Notes: generated by a model from the letters alone, not told the origin. Counted from the stretch's first letter, positions 17,139 through 26,819 are shown. The stretch is 64,000 bases of DNA from Rhizobium rhizogenes (GCF_002005205.3 NZ_CP019701.2:496001-560000), one strand, 5' to 3'. A program made the numbers and translations.

Positions 17139-17321
17139 GTGGGTGGGGCTTTACCCCCCTCTGCCCTGCCGGGCATCTCCCCCTCAAGGGGGGAGATCGA
17201 TATGCGGCGAGGCCCTGCCCATCTCGACGTCAGCGAATGAAGCGGTGGTAGCGCCGCTTGCCGATCTCCCCCCTTGAGGGGGAGATGCCCGGCAGGGCAG
17301 AGGGGGTAAAGCCCCACCCAC
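17139..17321. repeat. RIME palindromic repeat, copy 3 (between betB and betA)
   Basis: Inverted arms running inward from 17139 and 17321, with a single-base difference in the C/G run, around a 65-70 nt centre in the same orientation as copy 1. The outermost 14 bp (GTGGGTGGGGCTTT / AAAGCCCCACCCAC) are specific to this copy and could be the halves of a former betB terminator hairpin. The arms use GCCCTGCCGGGCATC where copies 1 and 2 have GTCCTGCCGGACATC, with matched changes on both sides. Confidence 0.8.
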
Positions 17322-17367
17322 TGACAGTCAATCAATCGGAACCAACGCCCATCGGAGAGAGCAGATC

Positions 17368-19017
17368 ATGCAAGCAGATTACGTCATCGTCGGCTCCGGC
17401 TCCGCAGGTTCCGCCATCGCCTATCGCCTGTCGGAAGACGGTCGTTATTCCGTCATCGTCATCGAGGCCGGCGGGTCGGATTTCGGCCCCTTCATCCAGA
17501 TGCCGGCCGCACTCGCATGGCCGATGAGCATGAAGCGCTATAATTGGGGCTATCTCTCCGAGCCCGAACCGAACCTCGACAACCGCCGCATCACCGCACC
17601 GCGCGGCAAGGTCATCGGCGGCTCCTCCTCTATCAACGGCCTCGTTTACGTGCGTGGCCATGCCGAGGATTTCAACCGCTGGGAGGAGCTTGGCGCGCAT
17701 GGCTGGGCCTATGCGGATGTGCTGCCTTACTTCAAGCGCATGGAACACAGCCATGGCGGCGAGGAGGGCTGGCGCGGCACGGGTGGGCCGCTGCACGTGC
17801 AGCGCGGCCCGGTCAACAATCCGCTGTTTCACGCCTTCATTCAGGCCGGCGCGCAGGCCGGTTTCGAGCTGACCGACGATTATAACGGCTCCAAGCAGGA
17901 GGGTTTCGGGCTGATGGAGCAGACGATCCATCATGGCCGCCGCTGGTCCGCCGCCAATGCCTATCTGAAACCGGCGCTGAAGCGCGGCAACGTCACGCTG
18001 GTCAACGGTTTCGCCCGCAAAGTCGTCATCGAGAACGGCCGTACGGTCGGTGTCGAGATCGAGCGCAAGGGCGTAGTCGAAACCGTCAAGGCCAGTCGCG
18101 AGGTCATCGTCTCGGCATCCTCGTTCAATTCGCCGAAACTGCTGATGCTCTCGGGCATCGGCCCCGCCGCGCATCTCAAAGACATGGGCATCGAGGTAAA
18201 GGCGGATCGTCCGGGCGTGGGTGCAAATCTTCAGGACCATATGGAGTTTTATTTCCAGCAGGTCTCCACCAAGCCCGTCTCGCTATACTCCTGGCTGCCA
18301 TGGTTCTGGCAGGGCGTGGCGGGCGCGCAATGGCTGCTGTCGAAAGGCGGGCTTGGCGCCTCCAACCAGTTCGAGGCCTGTGCATTCCTGCGCTCCGCAC
18401 CCGGACTGAAACAGCCTGATATCCAGTATCATTTCCTGCCGGTCGCCATTTCCTATGATGGCAAGGCGGCGGCGAAAAGCCATGGTTTTCAGGTGCATGT
18501 CGGCTACAACCTGTCGAAGTCACGCGGCAACGTCACGCTGCGCTCGGCTGATCCGAAAGACGATCCTGTCATTCGTTTCAACTATATGAGCCACCCGGAA
18601 GACTGGGAAAAATTCCGCCATTGCGTGCGTCTGACGCGCGAAATCTTCAGCCAGAAAGCCTTCGACGATTTTCGCGGGCCGGAAATCCAGCCGGGTGAAA
18701 AAGTGGCGAGCGACGATGAGATCGACGCCTTTTTGCGGGAACATCTGGAAAGCGCCTATCACCCCTGCGGCACCTGCCGGATGGGCGACAGGGACGATCC
18801 GATGGCTGTCGTCGATCCCGAATGCCGGGTGATCGGAGTGGAGGGCTTAAGGGTGGCGGACAGCTCGATCTTCCCGCATGTGACCTATGGCAACCTCAAC
18901 GGCCCGTCGATCATGACCGGCGAAAAGGCGGCGGATCATATTCTCGGCAAAACCCCGTTGCCACGCTCCAATCAGGAACCATGGGTAAACCCGCGCGCGG
19001 CCGTCAGCGATCGGTGA
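17368..19017 (+). CDS. betA: Choline dehydrogenase (GMC oxidoreductase)
   Basis: 549-residue FAD enzyme oxidising choline to betaine aldehyde, feeding BetB. The dinucleotide-binding motif GSGSAG is at 9-14. The GMC signatures [14 protein letters not shown] and a C-terminal active-site region with HPCGTCRMG and [13 protein letters not shown] are present. GGAG precedes the ATG. A RIME separates it from betB, so it may rely partly on read-through. It converges with a ParE-type toxin gene 3 nt downstream. Confidence 0.96.
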   Translation: MQADYVIVGSGSAGSAIAYRLSEDGRYSVIVIEAGGSDFGPFIQMPAALAWPMSMKRYNWGYLSEPEPNLDNRRITAPRGKVIGGSSSINGLVYVRGHAEDFNRWEELGAHGWAYADVLPYFKRMEHSHGGEEGWRGTGGPLHVQRGPVNNPLFHAFIQAGAQAGFELTDDYNGSKQEGFGLMEQTIHHGRRWSAANAYLKPALKRGNVTLVNGFARKVVIENGRTVGVEIERKGVVETVKASREVIVSASSFNSPKLLMLSGIGPAAHLKDMGIEVKADRPGVGANLQDHMEFYFQQVSTKPVSLYSWLPWFWQGVAGAQWLLSKGGLGASNQFEACAFLRSAPGLKQPDIQYHFLPVAISYDGKAAAKSHGFQVHVGYNLSKSRGNVTLRSADPKDDPVIRFNYMSHPEDWEKFRHCVRLTREIFSQKAFDDFRGPEIQPGEKVASDDEIDAFLREHLESAYHPCGTCRMGDRDDPMAVVDPECRVIGVEGLRVADSSIFPHVTYGNLNGPSIMTGEKAADHILGKTPLPRSNQEPWVNPRAAVSDR

Positions 19018-19020
19018 GGA

Positions 19021-19320
19021 TCAATGATAATCGTCCTCGCGCTGGTGGCGGATCGCGAGGATTGTTACTTTCTCGGCATTCTCTATCTCAAAAAGAATGA
19101 CATAGCCTGACGATCCAAACGGAACGAGAAATTCCCGCAGAAACGAATTTTGCGCGTCAACTTTTCTGCAGCTCAAGGGAAAATCCGCAAGTGCAGAGAT
19201 TCCTTTTTCTATTGCCCTGTAAGCTCGCGCCGCCGCGTGTTTGTCTTGGCGCAGGAGATGCGAATAAAGGCGCATTATATTGTCGCGCGCTCTGTCGGCC
19301 AGAAAAACCTGATATGTCAC
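19021..19320 (-). CDS. ParE/RelE-family toxin
   Basis: 99-residue basic protein with the RelE/ParE fold pattern: Arg/Lys-rich helices (RARDNIMRLYSHLLRQ), FPLSCRKVDAQ, and a C-terminal beta segment ending IRHQREDDYH, the usual ParE finish. It starts at GTG (complement 19318-19320) that overlaps the antitoxin stop (GTGA), so the pair is translationally coupled with antitoxin first. Confidence 0.8.
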   Translation of the reverse strand: MTYQVFLADRARDNIMRLYSHLLRQDKHAAARAYRAIEKGISALADFPLSCRKVDAQNSFLREFLVPFGSSGYVILFEIENAEKVTILAIRHQREDDYH

Positions 19321-19592
19321 TTGTCGTCGTCTTCGGCGAGCTTTGCGTCGAGCATGGCTTTCAGTTCTGCAAGAACATCTTCCGCCCTGTGGTAAATGCC
19401 GGTTTTCTTCGACTCTTCACGTGCCGCCAAGCCGCGTGCGATGAAATCCGCCTGCGATTTACGGATTTCAACTTCCCGCCTTACAGAATTCTCAACGAAG
19501 GATGATAGCGTCTCACCATCCTTCAGTACGCTTTCTGCTGCTTCACGGAAATCGGCCGTCACACGCAGTGACGGTAATGTCGAAGTTTTCAT
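19317..19592 (-). CDS. ParD-like ribbon-helix-helix antitoxin
   Basis: 91 residues from MKTSTLPSLRV. The N-terminal beta-helix-helix (RVTADFREAAESVLKDGETLSSFVENSV) is the DNA-binding part, and the acidic, lysine-rich C-terminus should bind the toxin. GGAG lies 7 nt before this ATG; the longer open frame has no site. It likely represses its own promoter. Confidence 0.75.
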   Translation of the reverse strand: MKTSTLPSLRVTADFREAAESVLKDGETLSSFVENSVRREVEIRKSQADFIARGLAAREESKKTGIYHRAEDVLAELKAMLDAKLAEDDDK

Positions 19593-19737
19593 CTCGTCGC
19601 TCCATGCGTCGCATTTGCGATGCGCATCATCTCCCACCTCTTGAAAAGAGTCAAATGCAAAACTTGCCAAGCTGGGTATCCAGGCAGATAAAAGGCCGTC
19701 CTACCCGCCTGTACCGAAATCACCGATCTGGACCGCC

Positions 19738-21081
19738 ATGCCCGTCGACTACAAAAAGCTGAAGATGCTCCGCCGTTCCCGTGTCGTGTGGGGTTCGTGG
19801 CGGGTGTGGAGGCCGAGGGCGGTTTTCTGGATTGGCGCGATTGCGGTCGGCCTTATCAGCGTCGGTTTCGCTTGGGCGGCGGATCGAGCCCAGCACCTTT
19901 TCTTTACGGCAACCTCATCGGGCGAATGGGCCTTCCTGCTGCCGCTCATCGTCACGCCGCTCGGCTTCACGCTCTGCGCATGGCTGGCGATCACGGTTTT
20001 CCCCAATGCCGGCGGCAGTGGCATTCCGCAGGCGATTGCGGCGCGGCACCTGCGTGATGATGTGGACCGTTCACGGCTTCTGTCGCTGAAACTCGCTTTC
20101 GGCAAGGTGGTGCTGACGGTCGCCGGCCTTCTCTCCGGCGCTTCCATCGGCCGTGAAGGGCCAACCGTTCAGGTCGGGGCCTCCATCATGCTGCAGGCCG
20201 CCCGCTGGGGTGGCATCGCGCAGGCCAGGGGTCTCATTCTTGCCGGCTCGGCGGCAGGCATTGCGGCGGCCTTCAACACGCCGCTCGCGGGCATTGTCTT
20301 CGCCATCGAGGAAATGAGCAAGACCTACGAATCCCGTGCCAACGGCCTTGTCCTCACGGCCGTCATCCTCTCCGGTCTTGCGTCGCTCGCCCTGGTTGGC
20401 AGCTATACCTATTTCGGCACAAGTTCGGTCATGGCGAAAACCACGATGGACTGGCTGCTGGTGCTGATCTGCGGCGTTGGCGGCGGCGCATTTGGCGCGC
20501 TGTTCAGCGCCGGCGCCCTGAGATTGTCCGCGCGTATCCGGCGTTTCGCCCAGACCATGCCGTTGAAGCGGATGCTGGCGGTGGCGGCCGTCTGCGGCCT
20601 TGCCTCCGCTGTCATCGGTATTGCAACGGGCGGCGCGACCTTCGGAACGGGTTACGAACAGGCACGCGCCGCGATCGAGGGAGAAGCCGCTCCGGCCTTC
20701 TTTTTCCTCGAAAAGCTGGCGGCGACGTTCCTTGCCATGATGTCGGGCATCCCGGGCGGCATCTTCGCGCCGTCCTTGTCGGTGGGCGCAGGTTTCGGCA
20801 GCACCATGGCAAGCCTGCTCGGCACCAGCATCGGCCTCGGCGCAATCGTCGGCATGGCGGGATATTTCGCGGGCGTGGTGCAGGCGCCGATGACGGCTTT
20901 CGTCATCATTCTCGAAATGACCGGTAATCATGAAGGCGTCATTCCCATCATGGCCGCGTCGATGCTGGGGTATCTGACCTCACGACTTTTCTCCCGCGAG
21001 CCGCTTTATCACGGCCTGTCGCGGGTCTTCATCGCCCAGAGCATCCGCGCCCGGCGCGCAGCTCAGGCCAGCGAAACGTAA
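19738..21081 (+). CDS. ClC-type chloride channel / Cl-/H+ antiporter
   Basis: 447-residue membrane protein with the ClC selectivity motifs: GSGIPQ, GREGPTVQ (with the gating glutamate) and GGIFAPS. The internal proton-transfer glutamate also appears conserved in AGIVFAIEEM. These residues favour an H+-coupled antiporter over a channel. There are 10 or more hydrophobic helices. Starts 68 nt after the TA pair's region, divergent from it. Confidence 0.92.
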   Translation: MPVDYKKLKMLRRSRVVWGSWRVWRPRAVFWIGAIAVGLISVGFAWAADRAQHLFFTATSSGEWAFLLPLIVTPLGFTLCAWLAITVFPNAGGSGIPQAIAARHLRDDVDRSRLLSLKLAFGKVVLTVAGLLSGASIGREGPTVQVGASIMLQAARWGGIAQARGLILAGSAAGIAAAFNTPLAGIVFAIEEMSKTYESRANGLVLTAVILSGLASLALVGSYTYFGTSSVMAKTTMDWLLVLICGVGGGAFGALFSAGALRLSARIRRFAQTMPLKRMLAVAAVCGLASAVIGIATGGATFGTGYEQARAAIEGEAAPAFFFLEKLAATFLAMMSGIPGGIFAPSLSVGAGFGSTMASLLGTSIGLGAIVGMAGYFAGVVQAPMTAFVIILEMTGNHEGVIPIMAASMLGYLTSRLFSREPLYHGLSRVFIAQSIRARRAAQASET

Positions 21082-21085
21082 CGTT

Positions 21086-21838
21086 TTAAGCGCGGATTCC
21101 CGCCACCCCGAAGTAACCCAGTCCCGGTATCTTCACGCCGGGCCGGCCAAAATCGAAGCCGGCGACGAGGCCGAGAAAATTGATCTCGAAACCGCTGCGC
21201 GCACCCGCCGAAACGCCGAACAACCCACCGAGCGACACGCTCGCATCCTTCCAGTCGTCGGCAATGTGATAGAACGCCCCGTTCGGCAGATAGTCGCGGC
21301 CCACCGCGTCGGGCGGCAATACCACGCCCAGTTCCGGCACGCTGCGCAGCACATGGGCAACGAAGGTGTTGGAGTTGGGGCCGGGATAGATGCGGTATCC
21401 GCCCGGTCGGCCATAGGGGTAATCGGCAATCGCCTTTTCGATCCTCGGAATAAGTTTTTCCGCTTCCGCGCCGTGAATGGCCACGACCTGGCGCGGCGTG
21501 TTGGAATACCAGAAGGCATCCGCCGCATACCCATTGTGGCGGATCGGCGTGCCCCAGCCCACTTTGTCATAACGGCCATAGGTCGCGGCACCCGGCTTTT
21601 TCAGCACGACCCACGCATGGCTGGCGACAGAGCCCTTGAAACCGCCGGTCATGGCGGAAAAGACGTAGACGGCGGCTTGCCCGTCATTGGTCGCGGCCGG
21701 CAGCATGCCGGAGGAAGACCATTTCGCGGCGCTCCAGCCCTGCGGGTGGTCCTTCATGGCCCATAAACCGGCCGACGTCAGTGCGGGCAGCAGGTAGATA
21801 ACGGCAATCGCCAGCAGCAGACGTTTTGCAAATTTCAC
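21086..21838 (-). CDS. DUF3750-family membrane-anchored protein
   Basis: About 250 residues. A single N-terminal hydrophobic helix (about 4-25) anchors a mainly extracytoplasmic domain with the conserved pattern SHAWVVLKKPG and GPNSNTFVAHVLRSVPELG that I associate with DUF3750. A GTG start (complement 21836-21838) behind GGGGC is preferred; an ATG at 21883 would add 15 residues and 21949 would overlap the divergent asparaginase gene. Catalytic role unknown. Confidence 0.7.
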   Translation of the reverse strand: MKFAKRLLLAIAVIYLLPALTSAGLWAMKDHPQGWSAAKWSSSGMLPAATNDGQAAVYVFSAMTGGFKGSVASHAWVVLKKPGAATYGRYDKVGWGTPIRHNGYAADAFWYSNTPRQVVAIHGAEAEKLIPRIEKAIADYPYGRPGGYRIYPGPNSNTFVAHVLRSVPELGVVLPPDAVGRDYLPNGAFYHIADDWKDASVSLGGLFGVSAGARSGFEINFLGLVAGFDFGRPGVKIPGLGYFGVAGIRA

Positions 21839-21911
21839 TGATAGCCCCGTGCATCGAAAAATCAATTGCGGTATCAACCACATGAAATCAGAATTTTTTG
21901 AGGCTGCGAAC

Positions 21912-22910
21912 ATGAACAATTCCGTTACCGTCGAAGTCGTCAGGGGCAACCTTGTCGAAAGCCGCCATCAGGGCCTTGCCGTGGTGGTGGATGGTGATGG
22001 CGGCGTGCTGTTTTCGGCTGGCGATATCGAGCGCGGCATCTTCCCGCGTTCCGCCTGCAAGGCCATGCAGGCGCTGCCGCTGGTGGAAAGCGGTGCCGCG
22101 GATGCCTATGGCTTCGGGAACCGCGAACTGGCGCTTGCCTGCTCCTCCCATTCCGGCGAGGACGCGCATGTGGAACTCGCCGCTTCGATGCTGGCGAAAG
22201 CGGGCAGGGATGCCGATACGCTGGAATGCGGCGCGCACTGGTCGTCTGACCAGAAAACCATCATCCATCAGGCCCGCACGCAGGAAAAGCCGACGGCGCT
22301 TCACAATAATTGCTCCGGCAAACATTCCGGCTTCATCTGCGCCTGCTGCCACACCGGCACGGATCCCAGAGGTTATGTCGGCTACGATCATCCGCTGCAG
22401 CGGGAAATCCGCGCCACGATGGCAAGCCTGACGGGTGCTGCTCTCGGTCAGGACAATTGCGGCGTCGATGGCTGCTCCATCCCCACCTATGCCGTGCCGC
22501 TCAAAGGGCTGGCGCATGGTTTCGCGAAAATGACGACGGGCAGGGGGCTGGAAGCGGGCCGTGCGAAAGCCTCGCGCCGTCTCGTCGAGGCCTGCATGGC
22601 GGAGCCCTTTTACGTGGCGGGCACCGGCCGCGCCTGCACGAAACTGATGCAGATCGCGCCGGGGAAAATCTTCGCAAAGACCGGCGCTGAAGGCGTTTTT
22701 GTCGCCGCCCTGCCGGAAAAGGGCATTGCCATGGCGGTGAAATGCGAGGATGGCACCACGCGCGCGGCCGAAGCCATGGTCTCGGCACTGCTCGCCCGCT
22801 ATTTCGATGAGGGCAGCGCCGAAAAGCAGGCTCTGACAGGCATGGCCAACCGGCAGATGCGCAACTGGAACGGCATCCATGTCGGCGATGTCAGAGTCGT
22901 CGGGTTGTAA
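21912..22910 (+). CDS. Rhizobial-type L-asparaginase II
   Basis: 332-residue protein of the asparaginase II family (as in Rhizobium etli), which hydrolyses asparagine to aspartate and ammonia and is unrelated to E. coli-type asparaginases. It has the Ser/Lys pair in RSACKAMQ, the CSSHSGE segment, NNCSGKHSG with conserved cysteine, and DNCGVDGCSIPTYAVPL. Many family members bind zinc through these cysteines. ATG 21912 follows GAGG; an ATG 10 codons upstream is possible. Confidence 0.88.
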   Translation: MNNSVTVEVVRGNLVESRHQGLAVVVDGDGGVLFSAGDIERGIFPRSACKAMQALPLVESGAADAYGFGNRELALACSSHSGEDAHVELAASMLAKAGRDADTLECGAHWSSDQKTIIHQARTQEKPTALHNNCSGKHSGFICACCHTGTDPRGYVGYDHPLQREIRATMASLTGAALGQDNCGVDGCSIPTYAVPLKGLAHGFAKMTTGRGLEAGRAKASRRLVEACMAEPFYVAGTGRACTKLMQIAPGKIFAKTGAEGVFVAALPEKGIAMAVKCEDGTTRAAEAMVSALLARYFDEGSAEKQALTGMANRQMRNWNGIHVGDVRVVGL

Positions 22911-23070
22911 AATCCGGCATCAAAAACACGATAAAACCTTTGACGCGGCCGGTTGCCGGCACGATGATGGTTCGCCCTGTGCGTGATGGCCGACTCCCGG
23001 CCGCCGGCAGGGCCCGGCGTCCGCGACAGGAAGAGGTGGACGCCTTCATTGTCCTGGAGGTCGCATATCC

Positions 23071-23691
23071 ATGTTCACACTGTTTTTCTCCCCCGGTTCC
23101 TGCTCGCGCGCCAGCCATATCGTGCTTGAGGAATCGGGCCTGCCCTACACGGCCCACCGCGTCAATTTCGCCGAGGGCGAACAGCGCTCCGAGACATTTC
23201 TGAAGATCAATCCGAAAGGCCGCGTACCGGCGCTCGCCACCGCGAGCGGTGTGCTGACCGAGACCCCGGCCATCCTCGCCTTCATCGCCCAGATGGCCCC
23301 GGAGAAGAAGCTCGCACCGCTTGACGATCCCTTCGAATTCGCCGTCATGCAGTCCTTCAACGCCTATATTTCTTCCACCGTGCATGTCGCCCACGCCCAT
23401 GGCCGGCGCGGCAGCCGCTGGGCGAACGAGGAGAGTTCGTTTGCGGATATGAAGGCAAAGGTGCCGCAGACCATGGGCGAGTGTTTCGAACTGATCGAGC
23501 ACGGCCTCCTGCACGGCCCGTGGGTTCTGGGCACGGCCTATTCGGTGGCCGATCCCTATCTTTTCGTCATGTCCGGCTGGCTGGAAAGCGACGGTGTGGA
23601 CATTGCCCGCTTCCCGAAGGTGCATGACCACTTCCGCCGCATGAACGACCGCCCGGCGGTGCAGCGGGCCTTGGCGAGCGAGAGGGGTTAA
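23071..23691 (+). CDS. Glutathione S-transferase family protein
   Basis: 206 residues with an N-terminal thioredoxin-like domain beginning LFFSPGSCSRASHIVLEE and containing NPKGRVPALAT and the glutathione-contact ETPAILAFI, then an all-helical C-terminal domain. The SxxC-like start resembles beta-class or rhizobial GSTs. Stand-alone gene; substrate unknown. It converges with a second GST gene. Confidence 0.85.
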   Translation: MFTLFFSPGSCSRASHIVLEESGLPYTAHRVNFAEGEQRSETFLKINPKGRVPALATASGVLTETPAILAFIAQMAPEKKLAPLDDPFEFAVMQSFNAYISSTVHVAHAHGRRGSRWANEESSFADMKAKVPQTMGECFELIEHGLLHGPWVLGTAYSVADPYLFVMSGWLESDGVDIARFPKVHDHFRRMNDRPAVQRALASERG

Positions 23692-23702
23692 TAAGTTACT
23701 GC

Positions 23703-23733
23703 CGTCATCCTCGGAACAAGCCCGAGGATGACG
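23703..23733. repeat. Palindromic repeat (end-cap type gamma) between convergent GST genes
   Basis: Perfect 12-bp arms CGTCATCCTCGG / CCGAGGATGACG around a 7-nt loop. It resembles the CCGTCAT hairpin caps of the mosaic repeats but with a different stem. It may double as a terminator for both GST genes. Confidence 0.6.
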
Positions 23734-23776
23734 TTGAGTACGGAGGGACGTCTCCAGTCCGCGCCCAAAGCTCGTG

Positions 23777-24436
23777 TCAAGCCGCTTCGGCCGCGCGCGT
23801 ATCCCACATGGTCTTGAACGCCGTGCGGGCCTGGCAACGATCCAGCCAGGCTTTCAGCGCCGGATGGGCATCGAACAGTGGCTTGTGGCCCTGCGCGTAA
23901 CGGACGATTTCCGCCGCGTTGAGATCGGCCACGGTGAAACGGTCGCCCACCAGATAGTCGTGGCTGGAAAGATGTTGCTCCAGCACCCGGAAGGGGCGCT
24001 TCAGCAGACGGGCGGCGACATCGATCACCGCTTTGCCGCTGTCGCTTTCCGACAGGCCTTCGGCGATGGCGGAGGAAATTTTCAGCGAATTGGTCTCGAT
24101 TTCGGTCGCGGCAAAGAAAGACCATTGCAGCATCGCCGCATCTTCCTTCAGATCGACCGGGGCGAGCGGCCCGCCATATTTGCGCGCCAGGTAGAGATTG
24201 ATGGCCATGGATTCGTAAAGCACCATGCCGTCATCCTCGATGCAGGGAATGGTGCCCATCGGGTTGACGGCGAGGAACGCTGGCGACAGCGTGTTGAGCG
24301 GCGCGTCCGCTGCCAGCGGATCGGCAAGGCGGCGGGCCTGTATGACCGGCACATGCCTGAATTCTATGCCCAGTTCCCCTGCCAGCCACAGTGTGCGCGT
24401 GGCGCGGGAGCGGTAGACACCGTAAATCGTCAACAT
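23777..24436 (-). CDS. Glutathione S-transferase family protein
   Basis: 219 residues. The thioredoxin-like N-terminus begins [21 protein letters not shown], with the glutathione-binding elements [13 protein letters not shown] and [11 protein letters not shown], followed by a helical domain containing [14 protein letters not shown]. The sequence differs clearly from the adjacent GST, so this is not a recent duplication. Likely detoxification; substrate unknown. Confidence 0.87.
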   Translation of the reverse strand: MLTIYGVYRSRATRTLWLAGELGIEFRHVPVIQARRLADPLAADAPLNTLSPAFLAVNPMGTIPCIEDDGMVLYESMAINLYLARKYGGPLAPVDLKEDAAMLQWSFFAATEIETNSLKISSAIAEGLSESDSGKAVIDVAARLLKRPFRVLEQHLSSHDYLVGDRFTVADLNAAEIVRYAQGHKPLFDAHPALKAWLDRCQARTAFKTMWDTRAAEAA

Positions 24437-24518
24437 CGAAATTACCCCTTGACCAGTTCGATGCGCGGCACGTTACGGTTTCGTTGTTTTAAAGTGAAGT
24501 TGCAGATCGCCGGGGCAG

Positions 24519-25034
24519 CTATGATTTTTTCTGATCCGTGAAGAAGTCCGTATCCGGGGAGAGCCGGTATTCGAAACGGTCGATGAACCGCTCGAACAGG
24601 CGTGCGAAAGTCTCCACATCGTCGGCCGGCCATCCCTCCATCACATCCTCGATGACGCTCATCTTGGTGCGGCGCATTTCCTGCAGCAGGCTGGTGCCGA
24701 GCGGCGTGATCTCGACGATGCTGCGACGGCCATCCTCCTGCGAGACACCGCGCTTCAGCAGGCCGCGCCCGACCATATCCGCGACGACACGGCTGCCACG
24801 GGAAGGATCGATGCGCATGCCCTCGGCAATCGCACCGACGGTGACATCGCCTTCGGCACGCCGCAGAATATCGAGAACGTCAATATGCGAGAGTTCGAGA
24901 CCCGGAGCGAGCTTGGCAAGTGCCATGCGGCCGATGATGCGGCGGCCGATCATGATGCGCATGCGCGTCATCGTATTGCCGATCCGCTTGATGTCCTCGG
25001 GCAGATCCTCGTTCCAGTTTTCCTCACTCACCAC
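24519..25034 (-). CDS. MarR-family repressor of the adjacent efflux pump
   Basis: 171-residue winged-helix regulator. The recognition region is DVTVGAIAEGMRIDPSRGSRVVADMVGRG, with the wing at QEDGRRSIVEITP. It appears to start at GTG (complement 25032-25034) behind AGGAA. Divergent from the 14-helix MFS gene with a palindrome between them, so it most likely represses that pump and releases on binding its drug-like substrate. Confidence 0.85.
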   Translation of the reverse strand: MVSEENWNEDLPEDIKRIGNTMTRMRIMIGRRIIGRMALAKLAPGLELSHIDVLDILRRAEGDVTVGAIAEGMRIDPSRGSRVVADMVGRGLLKRGVSQEDGRRSIVEITPLGTSLLQEMRRTKMSVIEDVMEGWPADDVETFARLFERFIDRFEYRLSPDTDFFTDQKKS

Positions 25035-25074
25035 GCTTTGCCGTTCCTTTCATTGCCAGTTCGCGATCACATTT

Positions 25075-25141
25075 AGAGCATTTCCAGTAAAAGTGCGTAG
25101 CGGTTTTACATCAGGACAATGCGCAAAAACAAAAACATGGA
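25075..25141. repeat. GCATTTCCAG-type intergenic repeat, second copy
   Basis: Related to the copy at 6800-6860: AGAGCATTTCCAGTAAAAG, then GCGGTTTTACATCAGGACAATGC and an A-rich tail. It lies between the MarR gene and the operator of the MFS pump. Confidence 0.5.
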
Positions 25142-25207
25142 GCGCGCCCGACGCTTCGATTTAACCGGACGCGCTCGTCCAGTAGCATGGATGTCAAAAA
25201 CTTGCCA

Positions 25208-25232
25208 TTGACATATATGTGCTGATAGCACA
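25208..25232 (+). promoter_or_regulatory. Promoter -35 and MarR operator upstream of the MFS gene
   Basis: TTGACA (25208-25213) is a consensus -35. Immediately after it, TGTGCT-GAT-AGCACA (25218-25232) is a perfect dyad lying in the spacer/-10 region. This is the best candidate binding site for the divergent MarR repressor. Confidence 0.6.
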
Positions 25233-25274
25233 CAAATTGTCGCAGCAAAACCGCCGGAACTCAACGAGATTTTC

Positions 25275-26804
25275 ATGGATATGTCCGCAGCCCCCGTGGC
25301 GCCGCTTGTGTCGGATCATCGGCGCAGGCTCATCGTCTTTCTGTTTCTGATGCTGGCCATGTTCATGGCGACCCTCGACAACCAGATCGTATCGACAGCA
25401 CTTCCCACCATCGTCGGCGAGTTCGGCGCGCTGGAGCGCTTCGGCTGGATCGGCTCGGCCTATCTTCTGGCGACCAGCGCGGTCATGCCTGTTTATGGCA
25501 AGCTCGGCGATCTGTTCGGGCGCAAATATGTGATGATCGCGGCGGTCATCATCTTCACGCTCGGCTCGCTTGCCTGCGGTCTGGCCTGGTCGATGGATTC
25601 GCTGATTGCGGCGCGGGTCCTGCAGGGGCTTGGCGGCGGCGGCATCATGGTGTCGATCTTCTCCGTCAATGCGGATCTGTTCGAGCCGCGTGAACGCGCC
25701 CGCTACCAGAGCTATTCCAGCCTCACCATCATGGCGTCGGGCAGCGTCGGTCCGATCCTCGGCGGCACGATGAGCGACCTGTTCGGCTGGCGATCAATCT
25801 TCCTCATCAACCTGCCGCTTGGCATCATCGTCATTGCGGGCCTGGCGCTGATGCTGCCCTATCGCCGCCCGGCCCGCCAGCCGAAGATCGATTATCTCGG
25901 CGCGGTCCTCCTGGCGGCCACCATTGCCAGCGTGGTCTTCTGGGCCGACAGCAGCGAATTGTTCGGTTCGCTGATCGCGGCCCCAAGCCTCGGTATCATC
26001 GCCTTCGCCGTCATTGCCGCTTTCCTCTGGGTGCAGGTGGAGCGGCGTGCGCCGGAACCCGTCGTACCGCTCAGGCTGTTCAAGGATTCGACCTTTCCGT
26101 TATTGATGATCGTCTCGCTGACCAGCGGCGGTATCGGTATCGGCATGGTCAATTATTATGCCCTGTTCCTGCAGACCACGACCGGGCTTTCGCCTTCCCA
26201 TGCCGGCCTGTTCTTCATCGCCGTCACCGGCGGCATCGTCATGGGCTCGCTATCGGCGGGACGGCTGATTTCGATCACCGGTGTCTACAAGCCCTTCTCG
26301 GTGGCGGGTCTTTCGATCAACCTCATCGCCATGCTGCTGTTCACGCAGATGCATGCCGGAACGCCGCTTCCCCTGATCGCCGCGCTGATGCTGGCGCAGG
26401 GCTTCGCCGTTGGCCTCGGCCAGCAGGCGCCAATCATCGGTGTGCAGAATTCCGCGCCCAAGGCGGATATCGGTGCCGCGAGCGGCGCGGTGACCCTGAC
26501 CCGCATGGGGGGCGCCGCCATTGCCATTTCGGTCTATGGCGCCATCGTGTCATCGAGCCTCAAGGGCGTGGCGGTCGATATTCCCGGTGTCGGCAGAATA
26601 GAGGAACTGACGCCGAAAATGCTCTCCGAACTGCCCGCCGCCTCACAGGCCGCCGTTGCCTCGCTTTATTCGGATGCGTTTACGCCGCTCTTCTTCGCCG
26701 CGGCCGCAACCGCCGCCATCGGCCTTGCGGCGGCGCTGATGCTGAAACCGGTGCGACTGCCGGCGGCGGTGCAGGCAAAGCCGGCCGAAGGGGCGGGGGA
26801 GTAG
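25275..26804 (+). CDS. MFS multidrug efflux transporter, DHA2 (EmrB/QacA-like)
   Basis: 509-residue inner-membrane drug:H+ antiporter with about 14 helices. It starts near a conserved LDNQIVSTALPTIVGEFG (EmrB-type motif D1), then motif A GKLGDLFGRKYV, ARVLQGLGGGGI (motif B) and GPILGGTMSDLFGWRSIF (motif C-like). No membrane-fusion partner gene is adjacent, so it probably exports across the inner membrane only. Controlled by the divergent MarR. Confidence 0.92.
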   Translation: MDMSAAPVAPLVSDHRRRLIVFLFLMLAMFMATLDNQIVSTALPTIVGEFGALERFGWIGSAYLLATSAVMPVYGKLGDLFGRKYVMIAAVIIFTLGSLACGLAWSMDSLIAARVLQGLGGGGIMVSIFSVNADLFEPRERARYQSYSSLTIMASGSVGPILGGTMSDLFGWRSIFLINLPLGIIVIAGLALMLPYRRPARQPKIDYLGAVLLAATIASVVFWADSSELFGSLIAAPSLGIIAFAVIAAFLWVQVERRAPEPVVPLRLFKDSTFPLLMIVSLTSGGIGIGMVNYYALFLQTTTGLSPSHAGLFFIAVTGGIVMGSLSAGRLISITGVYKPFSVAGLSINLIAMLLFTQMHAGTPLPLIAALMLAQGFAVGLGQQAPIIGVQNSAPKADIGAASGAVTLTRMGGAAIAISVYGAIVSSSLKGVAVDIPGVGRIEELTPKMLSELPAASQAAVASLYSDAFTPLFFAAAATAAIGLAAALMLKPVRLPAAVQAKPAEGAGE

Positions 26805-26819
26805 GGAAGTGCAGTCTGC

